DNA of 23,676 bases from CAZJYI01 sp964550025 (GTDB lineage Bacteria > Verrucomicrobiota > Kiritimatiellia > UBA8416 > CAYOBW01): positions 1 to 23,676 of the forward strand of contig CAZJYI010000162.1 in NCBI GenBank assembly GCA_964550025.1. The letters run 5' to 3'. The translations under genes were made by a program, and so were the position numbers. Position 1 is the first letter of the stretch; the number at the start of each line of letters is the position of its first letter. The notes beneath the pieces were generated by a model. That model worked only from the letters and a program-made list of their open reading frames with translations, searched no databases and was not told the DNA's origin. Below, piece by piece: positions 16,455 through 23,602 of the stretch.

Positions 16455-17144
16455 ATGGAGCGAGTCGTTCGGGTCTACGTGTTGAAGCGACGTGACGGAA
16501 TCGAAACCGTGTGTGTGACGGATGAACGGAACCTTGTCCTGTTCCCTGAGCATGACCGGGACTACGCCTTGATGGAATACGGGCACGGAGGGGATGCGGT
16601 TGACGGATTGGATTACCAGCACAACGAAGCACTTCTGGACGCAGGTTCAAAAGCGTTGCCCAGACCCCTCAAGCAGCCCGGGTCCTTTGATGTCTGGCCG
16701 CACCTGGACAACGTCCCGGTTGTCCGTTCGGCGAAGCTGATAGACAGGCAGGCCTGCGAGAGTATTCTGCAGAAGTGCCACACGGAGGCCGATGAGCATG
16801 ATACGGCAAGGGCCAGGATACTGCAGGAGACCGAGGACGCTGTCAGGGCGTTCCGGGACGCCAGGTTGACGGAGCAGCAGGCAAGACTTGACGAGCTGGG
16901 ACCCGAACCGGACTTCGAAGCCGCCCTGACGCATGAAGCAGGCGTTGCCCCCTGCAATAGGGTGCCGAATCCGGTTGAGGAACGGGCGGCCACTCCCTCT
17001 CCGGATCCCGCGACGTGCCCCGATCCACCGGCGCTGACGGCAAAGGAGCGTTTCAAACGCAGGACGAACCGTCTTGGCCGGCAATTGGCTGAGTGGCAAA
17101 AACAGAAGAGGGAGAAGCTGGCGGGACAGTCCGGTTCTCCTTGA
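16455..17144 (+). CDS. Hypothetical protein, soluble, charged
   Basis: I do not recognise this 229-residue protein. The start at 16455 is preferred because GGGGAG (16443-16448) lies 6 nt upstream. The open frame extends to 16131 but overlaps the divergent gene, and that part looks non-coding. The N-terminus (RVVRVYVLKRRDGIETVCVT) looks like beta strands. The middle is helical and charged (about 95-150), a Pro-rich linker lies near 175-190, and the tail is strongly basic (KERFKRRTNRLGRQLAEWQK). No signal peptide or membrane segment is seen. It converges on the DUF1343 gene, with a large palindrome in between. Confidence 0.6.
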   Translation: MERVVRVYVLKRRDGIETVCVTDERNLVLFPEHDRDYALMEYGHGGDAVDGLDYQHNEALLDAGSKALPRPLKQPGSFDVWPHLDNVPVVRSAKLIDRQACESILQKCHTEADEHDTARARILQETEDAVRAFRDARLTEQQARLDELGPEPDFEAALTHEAGVAPCNRVPNPVEERAATPSPDPATCPDPPALTAKERFKRRTNRLGRQLAEWQKQKREKLAGQSGSP

Positions 17145-17185
17145 AAGACGAACTCACAGGGCATTTCCCGCGCCTTTGTCTTCGC

Positions 17186-17259
17186 CTTTGTCTTTGCCTT
17201 CATCTTTACCTTTGTCTGCGGAAGGGAAGACGATGGCAAAGATGAAGGTAAAGACAAAG
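17186..17259. repeat. Palindrome of hexamer repeats between convergent genes
   Basis: Arms 17186-17217 and 17228-17259 match at 28 of 32 positions after reverse complementing and enclose a 10-nt loop. The left arm and its flank (from 17174) are tandem hexamers of the type ctttgt/ctttgc/cttcat/ctttac; the right arm holds the complementary units. It lies 41 nt past the plus-strand stop at 17144 and 63 nt past the minus-strand stop at 17323. It could therefore terminate or protect transcripts from both sides, though both arms are low in G+C for this genome. Confidence 0.7.
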
Positions 17260-17322
17260 ACGGGCAGGCTCACGCTCTCTGCGATTCTCTGTTTGGATTC
17301 CCGCCGTTTTGAAATCGCGTTC

Positions 17323-18492
17323 TCAGTACAGCAGGTGCCTCTGGCGGGCGCGCATGAATGGCGCGTTTTCCCTGCGCCATCCCCGGGCGATGTCGACGGG
17401 GGAGGCGGCACTGCGCAGTTGACGCCTTGTGGCGTCGGTGCCGAACAGGGCGTCGAAGAATTTAAGGCGCGTGCCGCGGGCGCGCCAGAGCCGGTTTGGG
17501 CCGTAGAGGCGGGTGAGGGTGGCGAGGATGGTGATGGCGGTGCGTACGGGACGGAAGCGGTCGGGGTCGTGCACGACCATGCGTACGCCGTCGAGAAGGC
17601 GTCCGGCGTAGCGTTCCGACTGGGCAACGTACGGATGGGGCAGAAAGCGTACGCCGCGCAACCGGGCGGCCGACAGGACATCCGCCACTTCACGTCCCTT
17701 CATCCAGGGTGCGCCGAAAGTCTGGAAAGGCAGCCCCGTTCCACGCCCGCAGTCCAGGGCCGGCAGCGCCTCGCCGGCCACAGTGGCGGTGTAGCAGACG
17801 GCGGATTCCCAAGATCGGATGCCCTGCGAGGGCGGGATCCATGGGGGCCAGTCGTTGCCGCGCCGCGGCTCTCTCTCGTATCCCTGCATCGCAGCCACTT
17901 TGAGGTCGACATCGAGCCCGAGGCGTTCACGAAGAAACAGCGCGGCTTCCCCGGGTGTCATGCCGTAGACCATGGGTATGGGGACACATGCCACGAAGCT
18001 TGCGAACGCGGGGTCAAGCATGGGGCCGTCGACGACATTTGGCAAGGGAATGGGGCGGTCGGCTACAACGACCGCTTTTCGGAGCTCCGCCGCGATTTCC
18101 AGCACGTAGCGCAGGGTGGACACATAGGTGTACATACGTGCGCCGAGATCCTGCAGGTCAAACACGATCGAGTCGACGTCTGCCAGCATGGCGGTTGTCG
18201 GTCTGCGCTGTTCGCCATAGAGCGAATAGACGGGAATGCCGTAGTGCGGATGTCGGGCGGCGCGCACGTGTTCCCCGGCGACGGCATTGCCGAAGAAACC
18301 GTGCTCGGGTCCGTAAAGTGCCACGAGCCGGGATCCGCTGCACCGCGCCAGCCGGTCGACGGAACTCTCCCCGGAGGATGCGAGGGCGGCTGGATGCGAG
18401 ACAAGTCCGATTCGATGCCCTTTGAGCCAGGACCGGTGTTTGCCGGTGAGCGTGTCGATGCCGGGGCGGAAGGGCTGGCGCTGCGCTTTCAC
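17323..18492 (-). CDS. DUF1343 (NamZ-like exo-beta-N-acetylmuramidase family) protein, divergent
   Basis: The 389-residue protein matches DUF1343: IGLVSHPAAL (28-37), the ALYGPEHGFFGNAVAGE block (58-74), VYSLYGEQRRPT (88-99), VFDLQDLGARMYTYVSTL (110-127), ADRPIPL (144-150), GMTPGEAALF (177-186) and GRGTGLPFQTFGAPW (249-263). Characterised members (NamZ) remove N-acetylmuramic acid from the non-reducing end of peptidoglycan fragments. Two usual motifs are altered: WxPPSPNxP reads WIPPSQGIR, and the EGTNxSxGRGT stretch reads ALPALDCGRGT. No signal peptide is visible, although family members are usually exported. The gene starts 4 nt after the stop of the coiled-coil gene with only a weak ribosome binding site, so it is likely translated by coupling as the last gene of the four-gene operon. 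Confidence 0.88.
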   Translation of the reverse strand: MKAQRQPFRPGIDTLTGKHRSWLKGHRIGLVSHPAALASSGESSVDRLARCSGSRLVALYGPEHGFFGNAVAGEHVRAARHPHYGIPVYSLYGEQRRPTTAMLADVDSIVFDLQDLGARMYTYVSTLRYVLEIAAELRKAVVVADRPIPLPNVVDGPMLDPAFASFVACVPIPMVYGMTPGEAALFLRERLGLDVDLKVAAMQGYEREPRRGNDWPPWIPPSQGIRSWESAVCYTATVAGEALPALDCGRGTGLPFQTFGAPWMKGREVADVLSAARLRGVRFLPHPYVAQSERYAGRLLDGVRMVVHDPDRFRPVRTAITILATLTRLYGPNRLWRARGTRLKFFDALFGTDATRRQLRSAASPVDIARGWRRENAPFMRARQRHLLY

Positions 18493-18496
18493 ATAA

Positions 18497-19423
18497 TCAG
18501 CCCGACGCGCCGACCGTACGCTTCAGGAGAGCCAACTCGGCTTCGAGCCTGAGCAGTTCCGGGTTGCGCGTGGTGTCGAGCGGGTTTTGCGAGTTCCACG
18601 TGTCGTACTTCTTCTTCGCTGCCTGGTACTCGCGTTGCATGCGGATGCCGGGGGGCTTCAGGGCGCGCAGTTCGTCGCTCAGCTTGTCCCTTTCGGCACC
18701 GGTCGACGTCTCGAAGCGTTTTCGAAGGCCCCGGACCTTGTCGCTGTACTTGCCGAACGTGTCGCGCGCGGCGGAGTACTCCTTATAGAAGGGGTTGTCT
18801 TTGCGCAGACCCGACTTGAGCTTCTTCTTCACGTCTTCGATGCGGGCCTCGAGCGTGGCTTGCCGCACAAACAGTTTGCGCCGGGTTTTGCCTACGGAGG
18901 AGAGTGCGCCCTTGTGCATGGCGAGCTCGGTGGTGCGGATGGCGATGCCGGGGACGCGCCGTCCGTCATAGTACACGTCGCAGACAGCGAAGCGTCCCTT
19001 GTCCGTCTTTGCCACCTGGGCCACGTCCACGATGGTTCCGGGATCGAGGCGGCGCAGGAACTTGCCGTTCCGGCTGTAGGCGCGGCAGACAGGGGAGTTG
19101 ACAACGCCCCACTGCGTATTGCCCGAAGGGGTGGCGATCGTCTCGTCGATCGCGGGGACATCGTCTTCGTCGTCCGTGCCGAACAGGGACGGCAGCGCCG
19201 GCAGGCGGGGCAGGCCGTTGGCCGCGCCGCGGTCGATCACATCCACAACGGCATCCACGGCGGTGAAAGCGCAGCCGGCGGGCGAATTGCGCAGGGTGTC
19301 GATCCTGTCGACCAAGCGGCGTGCGGTTTCCGGCTTGACGAAGCCGGCGCCAAACCAGACGGCTGCCGAAACGACAGCGGCTACGAGCAGATAGCGGAGG
19401 AGGAATCCCAGGAAGGACTTCAT
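18497..19423 (-). CDS. Membrane-anchored SH3-like/coiled-coil protein
   Basis: The 308-residue product starts at 19423, one base after the stop of the pseudoprotease gene (tgacatg), with AAGG 8 nt upstream. The upstream extension of this frame only shadows that gene. One transmembrane helix covers residues 5-29 (FLLRYLLVAAVVSAAVWFGAG). An acidic linker follows (TDDEDD, 83-88), then a small beta domain at about 103-168 (QWGVVNSPVCRAYSRNG, LRRLDPGTIVDVAQV) that looks SH3-like, as in bacterial SH3_3 modules. A charged helical coiled-coil region lies at 183-305. No enzyme motif is visible. A periplasmic adaptor binding cell wall or protease partners is inferred from its place between Deg-type proteins and a NamZ-like protein. 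Confidence 0.72.
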   Translation of the reverse strand: MKSFLGFLLRYLLVAAVVSAAVWFGAGFVKPETARRLVDRIDTLRNSPAGCAFTAVDAVVDVIDRGAANGLPRLPALPSLFGTDDEDDVPAIDETIATPSGNTQWGVVNSPVCRAYSRNGKFLRRLDPGTIVDVAQVAKTDKGRFAVCDVYYDGRRVPGIAIRTTELAMHKGALSSVGKTRRKLFVRQATLEARIEDVKKKLKSGLRKDNPFYKEYSAARDTFGKYSDKVRGLRKRFETSTGAERDKLSDELRALKPPGIRMQREYQAAKKKYDTWNSQNPLDTTRNPELLRLEAELALLKRTVGASG

Positions 19424-19424
19424 G

Positions 19425-20906
19425 TCAGGGCCTTTCCACCGGCACCTGGTAGCGCAGTGACGGCAGGCGGTAGAGCTCGGCCAGGCGTTCGTTGGCGTCC
19501 GACAGCGTCTCGCGGCCCAGAACCATTTCGACACCGATTGTACGCAGCTTGACGCGTTCGACGAAACCATCGGCGTCCTTGATCCTGAACACGTCGTCCA
19601 TATTGCGCACGGGTTGTCCGTTGACGGCCTCGACGATTTGGTCGCGCATGCCCTGGTAGCCGATGTTGATATCATCGGGCAGCACGCCGGCCAGGACGAC
19701 GATGCGGTCGCCCGGCTTTTCCGGGCGGTCGCGGCGGGTCAGGTAGATGTTGGTAATGCGGATGTCCGTCTTGCTCTTCCAGTCGCCGCCCCTGGCCCGG
19801 AGGTAATGGCCGCAGACCTCGCGCAGGATGAGGCCGCCCTCGACCAGGTACTCGGCCCGCCGGCCGGCCACGTTCTCGGGAATCAGCGACGCACGGTCGC
19901 TGAGGTTTGCGAGGCGGAGCTTCAGGTCGAGCGGTCTGCCGTTGCGCATGACTTTGACCGGCACGTGTTTGCCCGGCGTACCGCGTCCCCTTACGAGGTG
20001 CGAGAGGCTCATGCGTCCGTATTCCGCGTCGTCGTAGAATCCGAGGTTGTCAATCGCGTGGCCGGCCCATTCGATCACGACGTCGTTGGGCTCCAGTACC
20101 TCTGCCGCGCCCGTTTCCGGCACACAGGAAAGAACCTGGACGCCCATGCCGTCCTGTTCGAGCCCGAGGTATGCGCGCTTGGCGGGGTCCACCAGGGCTT
20201 TCCATCGAAATCCGGCGGTGGGCACGCCCTCGTAGGGCGGTGTAGCGACGTCGTCGATGAAGCGACGCAAGACGGAGTAAGGCAGCATGTAGCCGATGCG
20301 TTCCCCACGGCTGTATCCCATCATGATGCCGCAGAGACGGTCGTCGTGGACGACGGCGGCGCCCTGGCGCTTCACGTTCAGGTCGGTCAACAGGTTGAAG
20401 GTCAGGGAGGAGTAGGGTGCGTTGGGCAGGTCGGCGACGTTGATCTGCACGACTTCGGCCTCTCCGCGCTGGATCTCGCGTGTTTCGTCGAACTGCAGGA
20501 TCGTCACCTTGGTCTTGCGGGTGATGTCGTTCTCGGCGAGGGCGAGCGGCTTCAGGTCGGCCGCGGCCCGCGGGTCGCTGATGCGGAGCAGTGCCAGGTT
20601 GACCTGGTTGTCCAGCATCTCGACCGTTGCCGGGATCTTCTCTCCCGTAGCCGCCCGTCTGAGCTCGACGAGCGTGTGGTTGCGGACCACGTCTTCAGTG
20701 GTGATGACCTGACCTTCGCGAACGACGACGCCGTAGCCGACGCGCGTTCCGGGACGGCGTTTCTGCCATGGCGTGTAGGCGTCATAGGCCTGGTGGGTCA
20801 CGATGACCTCGAGCAGGCAGTCCTTCGGGGCAGGCGCTTCGCCGGCGGCCGGCCGCGCGAGGACGAACATGGTGAGCAGTGCGATTGGGAGACGGCATAT
20901 CTTCAT
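19425..20906 (-). CDS. Deg9-like pseudoprotease (trypsin fold and PDZ, catalytic triad lost)
   Basis: The 493-residue protein has a signal peptide (PIALLTMFVLARPAAG) and aligns end to end with the upstream protease. A trypsin-like domain at about 40-220 is followed by PDZ-like regions (GVQVLSCVPETGAAEVLEPN; then LPDDINIGYQGMRDQIVEAVNGQPV, which resembles the plant/bacterial Deg9 C-terminus). All three catalytic positions differ. The His of TNAHVV is Asp72 (TTEDVV), the Asp of CDLAIL is Asn103 (VNLALL), and the GNSGG nucleophile segment reads RQGAA, with Gly182 at the Ser position. Hydrolysis by the normal mechanism is therefore not expected. It may be a regulatory subunit or substrate adaptor of the active protease. 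Its ATG overlaps the protease stop by 4 nt (ATGA). Confidence 0.85.
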   Translation of the reverse strand: MKICRLPIALLTMFVLARPAAGEAPAPKDCLLEVIVTHQAYDAYTPWQKRRPGTRVGYGVVVREGQVITTEDVVRNHTLVELRRAATGEKIPATVEMLDNQVNLALLRISDPRAAADLKPLALAENDITRKTKVTILQFDETREIQRGEAEVVQINVADLPNAPYSSLTFNLLTDLNVKRQGAAVVHDDRLCGIMMGYSRGERIGYMLPYSVLRRFIDDVATPPYEGVPTAGFRWKALVDPAKRAYLGLEQDGMGVQVLSCVPETGAAEVLEPNDVVIEWAGHAIDNLGFYDDAEYGRMSLSHLVRGRGTPGKHVPVKVMRNGRPLDLKLRLANLSDRASLIPENVAGRRAEYLVEGGLILREVCGHYLRARGGDWKSKTDIRITNIYLTRRDRPEKPGDRIVVLAGVLPDDINIGYQGMRDQIVEAVNGQPVRNMDDVFRIKDADGFVERVKLRTIGVEMVLGRETLSDANERLAELYRLPSLRYQVPVERP

Positions 20907-22420
20907 TGCGTTTCTCCCAGGTATTCGGCTGCCGAAACACCGTAGGTGGCATGGATCTCCGGCGTCGCGGCGCGTGCCGCCGCGGCATCGAGGACCAGGG
21001 TGTCCTCCATTCCGGCGAACTGGATGACGTGGTACCCGTTCTGCGGCTTGTCGAATGCACGTTTGACATCGGCCAGCCCGCGAATGGTCTTGCCGTTGAT
21101 CTTTTGCACAATACCGTTGCGAAAACTCGCGGCATAGGTATTGACGGGGTGGGGGAAGTGCCGCGTGAGGACGATGAACTCGTCGCGTCCTTCGTACAAC
21201 TCGTCAGTCTTCGCATATTGAGAATAGTAGAATAGTTGATGCGCGTTGGGATCGGACACGCCGCCGACCGTGCGCAGCACTTCCCGGTTGAGGGGCGAGA
21301 AGAGCAGGCCGGCAGAGAGCACGTAGCGCGGCCGTTCGTCGTAGATGTTCCTGTAGATGAAGGGGTCCCGGGGGTTCTTGAGGGGAACGGTCACGGCAAT
21401 CTCCTTGCCATCGCGCCACACTTTGAACTCGACGGAGTCCCCCCATTGCTTGCGTTCGATGAGCTCGGCGTAGTTGACCGTGTTGCCGTCGAGATCGATA
21501 TTGCCGTCCTCTCCGATGCCATGGCGGTCGATGGCGAGCAGAACGTCTTTGTCGCGCAGGTGTCCATGAGCGCTGCCGAAGGGGTCGACGTAGTACACGA
21601 CAACCCCTCCGCTTTCGCTGGGTAGATTGAGGTGCCGGCGCAAGGCGGTGTTGCGTGTGTCGAGCACGGCGGCCCCGAGCTCGGGGTAGTTGTGGTACTT
21701 CCCGTCGGCGATGTCACCCAGGAAGTGCTGAATCACGGGCATGGGGATGGCATAGCCGATATTCTCGCCGCGCGACAGGCCCTGGAAGGCCTGTCCGACT
21801 ACCTTGCCCTCCATCAGCACGGGGCCGCCGCTGTTGCCCGGGTTGATGGCTGCGTCCGTCTGGAGCACGAGGTGCTGGTCGAGTCCGCTGTGGGAGTAGA
21901 CGCCGTAGTCTACCCGTGACACCACGCCCTTGGTGAGCGATATGCGGTCGCCGCCCATCGGGTATCCGAGGACGGTGACCTCGTCGTTGAGGCGCGGCAG
22001 CCTGTCGTCAAACTGGATGGGGGTTGTGTCTTCGAAGAAAGCAGGGTCTTCGGGCGCGAGGATTGCCAGGTCGCAGTCGTGGCCGATGAAAGCCACCCTG
22101 GCAAGATAGCGGCGCGGGTTGCTGTCTTTCTGCAGTTGTATGAAGCGCGCGTTCGACACGACGTGGGCATTGGTCAGAATGCGCTTCTTCTCGATAACGA
22201 ATCCGCTCCCCGTGCCGTTCCTGGGGCTTCCGCTCTGCCAGGGAAGGGCGTAGTCTTCGCGCTGCTGCGTCACGTAGATCTTGACCACCGACTTGCGCAT
22301 CGATCGGATGCCGGCGGCATGGGACCAGACCGTGAGTGTGCCCAGCAGTAGCAGGCACAGCGGCAGTACTCGCTTCGCCGACCGGTACCCGCCGCTGTCC
22401 GGGCGACCGGCGCTGTGCAT
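20903..22420 (-). CDS. Deg9-like S1C serine protease with PDZ domains, exported
   Basis: The 505-residue product starts at 22420, giving a signal peptide (hydrophobic VLPLCLLLLGTLTVW at 18-32, cut after HAA). The trypsin-like domain has an intact triad: His86 in LTNAHVV, Asp117 in CDLAIL and Ser197 in GNSGGP. A PDZ domain lies at about 245-345 (VVYYVDPFGSAHGHLRDKDVL). A second atypical PDZ-like region near the C-terminus (NGIVQKINGKTIRGLADV) resembles Deg9-type proteins rather than DegP/DegQ. The expected role is ATP-independent protein quality control or regulated proteolysis in the periplasm. The ribosome binding site is not ideal: GGGAGG lies about 30 nt upstream, beyond a short attgcggattgcgg repeat. 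It is the first gene of a four-gene operon; its stop overlaps the pseudoprotease start. Confidence 0.92.
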   Translation of the reverse strand: MHSAGRPDSGGYRSAKRVLPLCLLLLGTLTVWSHAAGIRSMRKSVVKIYVTQQREDYALPWQSGSPRNGTGSGFVIEKKRILTNAHVVSNARFIQLQKDSNPRRYLARVAFIGHDCDLAILAPEDPAFFEDTTPIQFDDRLPRLNDEVTVLGYPMGGDRISLTKGVVSRVDYGVYSHSGLDQHLVLQTDAAINPGNSGGPVLMEGKVVGQAFQGLSRGENIGYAIPMPVIQHFLGDIADGKYHNYPELGAAVLDTRNTALRRHLNLPSESGGVVVYYVDPFGSAHGHLRDKDVLLAIDRHGIGEDGNIDLDGNTVNYAELIERKQWGDSVEFKVWRDGKEIAVTVPLKNPRDPFIYRNIYDERPRYVLSAGLLFSPLNREVLRTVGGVSDPNAHQLFYYSQYAKTDELYEGRDEFIVLTRHFPHPVNTYAASFRNGIVQKINGKTIRGLADVKRAFDKPQNGYHVIQFAGMEDTLVLDAAAARAATPEIHATYGVSAAEYLGETQ

Positions 22421-22470
22421 GCTGCAATCTCTAGTCCGCAATCCGCAATCCTCCCGCGGGGGCTTCCGCG

Positions 22471-22498
22471 TTGACGTTGGTGACGACGTTGGCATAAT
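22471..22498 (+). promoter_or_regulatory. Near-consensus sigma70 promoter for the 43-aa gene
   Basis: TTGACG (22471-22476, 5 of 6) and CATAAT (22493-22498, 5 of 6) are spaced by 16 nt. Transcription would start near 22505, giving a leader of about 70 nt before the ATG at 22575. It is divergent from the protease operon. Confidence 0.6.
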
Positions 22499-22574
22499 GG
22501 ACCCTAGTGCAAATGGAATACGCATGCCCCCGCGGCGATACGTCCCCCCGGTGGGGCAACAGGAGAGCGACAAG

Positions 22575-22706
22575 ATGGGAATACGGGATCGAGACTACAT
22601 GCGACCGGGCTTCAGCGGTCGCCGTAACCGCTCACCGAAACGCGTTCCCCTCAAGAATCGCTTGCTTTTCCTCCTGTGGCGGGTGAGAAGGCTGTTTCGC
22701 CGCTAG
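22575..22706 (+). CDS. Small basic protein, 43 aa, with a GIRDRDYMR start
   Basis: This small gene is supported by AGGAGA 8 nt upstream of the ATG (22561-22566) and by a strong promoter at 22471-22498. The protein opens MGIRDRDYMR. A basic, Pro/Arg-rich stretch follows, and a short amphipathic or membrane-seeking end (NRLLFLLWRVRRLFRR) finishes it. Small proteins beginning with a similar DRDYM motif occur in other Gram-negative genomes, but I know of no function. The net charge is strongly positive, suggesting contact with membrane lipids or nucleic acid (inference). Its TAG stop overlaps the TAG of the convergent barrel-protein gene (ctag at 22703-22706). The longer open frame from 22281 crosses the protease start region and is not credible. 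Confidence 0.62.
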   Translation: MGIRDRDYMRPGFSGRRNRSPKRVPLKNRLLFLLWRVRRLFRR

Positions 22707-23224
22707 AACTCGTAGGACAGCCACAAGCCGTACTCAAGGTCCTCGAAATCGAAGTCCTGGATCTCCCCGTAGTCTTCGAACACGTAGTGAGCGAGGGCTG
22801 TAAGGCTCAAAGGGCCGATCGGGACGCATACGCCCAGGTGCAGCTGCCAGTAGAGGTCCGTCCAGTCGTCGTTGCCGTTTTCGGACTTGATGTAGCTCTT
22901 GAGCACGCCAATGCCGCCGCGCCAGAAATCGTCCGTCAGCATCAGGTTGATCTGAGGCGTCAAGACGTAGTCGGCGTTGTTGGTGCCCCCGATCTCCGGC
23001 GTGTACAGCACGCCCACCTGCCAGAAGGCCACATCTTCCTGGTATTCGTAGTTCACGCCGTACGAGATGTCACCGTCGTCAAACGGCAACTCCTCGAAAG
23101 CGTCGTGGTCTACCTGGTAGCGTCCGCCGATGCCGACCGAGTGGTTGCCCGCGACGGCGAAAGACGTTCCAAGCACGAGCGATGCGAGGAAGCCGACAAG
23201 AGTGAGATACGTTACCTTTTTCAT
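22703..23224 (-). CDS. Probable outer-membrane beta-barrel protein, acidic
   Basis: The 173-residue protein has a typical signal peptide (MKKVTYLTLVGFLASLVLG, cut after AVA at residue 25). Alternating strands follow (HSVGIGGRYQV, DISYGVNYEYQ, FWQVGVLYTP, LYWQLHLGVCVPIG, YGLWLSYEF), ending in the C-terminal Phe characteristic of BAM-assembled barrels. Loops are rich in Asp, Glu and Asn (AFEELPFDDGD, DFDFEDLE), which could bind cations. Length fits an 8- to 10-strand barrel. No closer family is recognised. The ribosome binding site is weak. The gene converges with the 43-aa gene with overlapping stop codons. Confidence 0.75.
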   Translation of the reverse strand: MKKVTYLTLVGFLASLVLGTSFAVAGNHSVGIGGRYQVDHDAFEELPFDDGDISYGVNYEYQEDVAFWQVGVLYTPEIGGTNNADYVLTPQINLMLTDDFWRGGIGVLKSYIKSENGNDDWTDLYWQLHLGVCVPIGPLSLTALAHYVFEDYGEIQDFDFEDLEYGLWLSYEF

Positions 23225-23602
23225 AATGGCCCGAAGGTTAGCAGGTTGCGCCGATTCCGCAAGTCAAATCTGGGGCCGAATGACGACGAAAACCACGGGA
23301 GGACGCGTCTGCGTCGTAGCCGCCGGAACGGGCGCTCCATCCGACGTGTCTCCGTCAGGATCGGTACGAAGAGCTCGTCGGCATCCAGGCGAGCATCCCA
23401 GGAGGCTCGTCCGGGGAATCCCCGCCCCTTGTGGGCGGGAAGCTTCAGGTTTGTCGCCTACTCAACCGGGATTCCCCCCCCGGAGCCCGGAGAGAGCGAG
23501 GGGGAAGAGAGCTTCGCGCGGCTCCTCGCTCCAACGGGGCGCGAGGCTCCGAAGGTCTGCGCCATTGCACATATTCTCATCGGTCATCCTACATCCACAG
23601 TA
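23225..23602. other. Intergenic region with GC-rich hairpins
   Basis: No convincing gene is seen in these 378 nt. A 7-bp perfect hairpin (cccgccc 23422-23428 / gggcggg 23434-23440, loop cttgt) sits beside a self-complementary cggggaatccccg at 23413-23425, and a related ccgggattcccc follows at about 23467. These could form alternative folds in the 3' region of the minus-strand gene ending at 23603. There is no T-run. Confidence 0.4.

Noticed and set aside
17074..18552. Long plus-strand open frame (492 aa) opposite the DUF1343 gene
   Set aside because: It is antisense to a recognised DUF1343 protein, has no family features and no start signal; such long antisense frames are expected at high G+C.
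19424..19675. N-terminal extension of the coiled-coil protein frame
   Set aside because: It lies within the pseudoprotease coding region, has skewed Ser/Thr/Cys/Trp-rich composition, and would precede the transmembrane start.
19614..20945. 443-aa plus-strand open frame opposite the pseudoprotease
   Set aside because: It is an antisense shadow of an intact, homologous protein on the minus strand.
23238..23267. TTGACT...TGCTAA promoter-like pair before the beta-barrel gene at 23224
   Set aside because: Transcription would start only about 7 nt before the ATG, leaving no room for a ribosome binding site.
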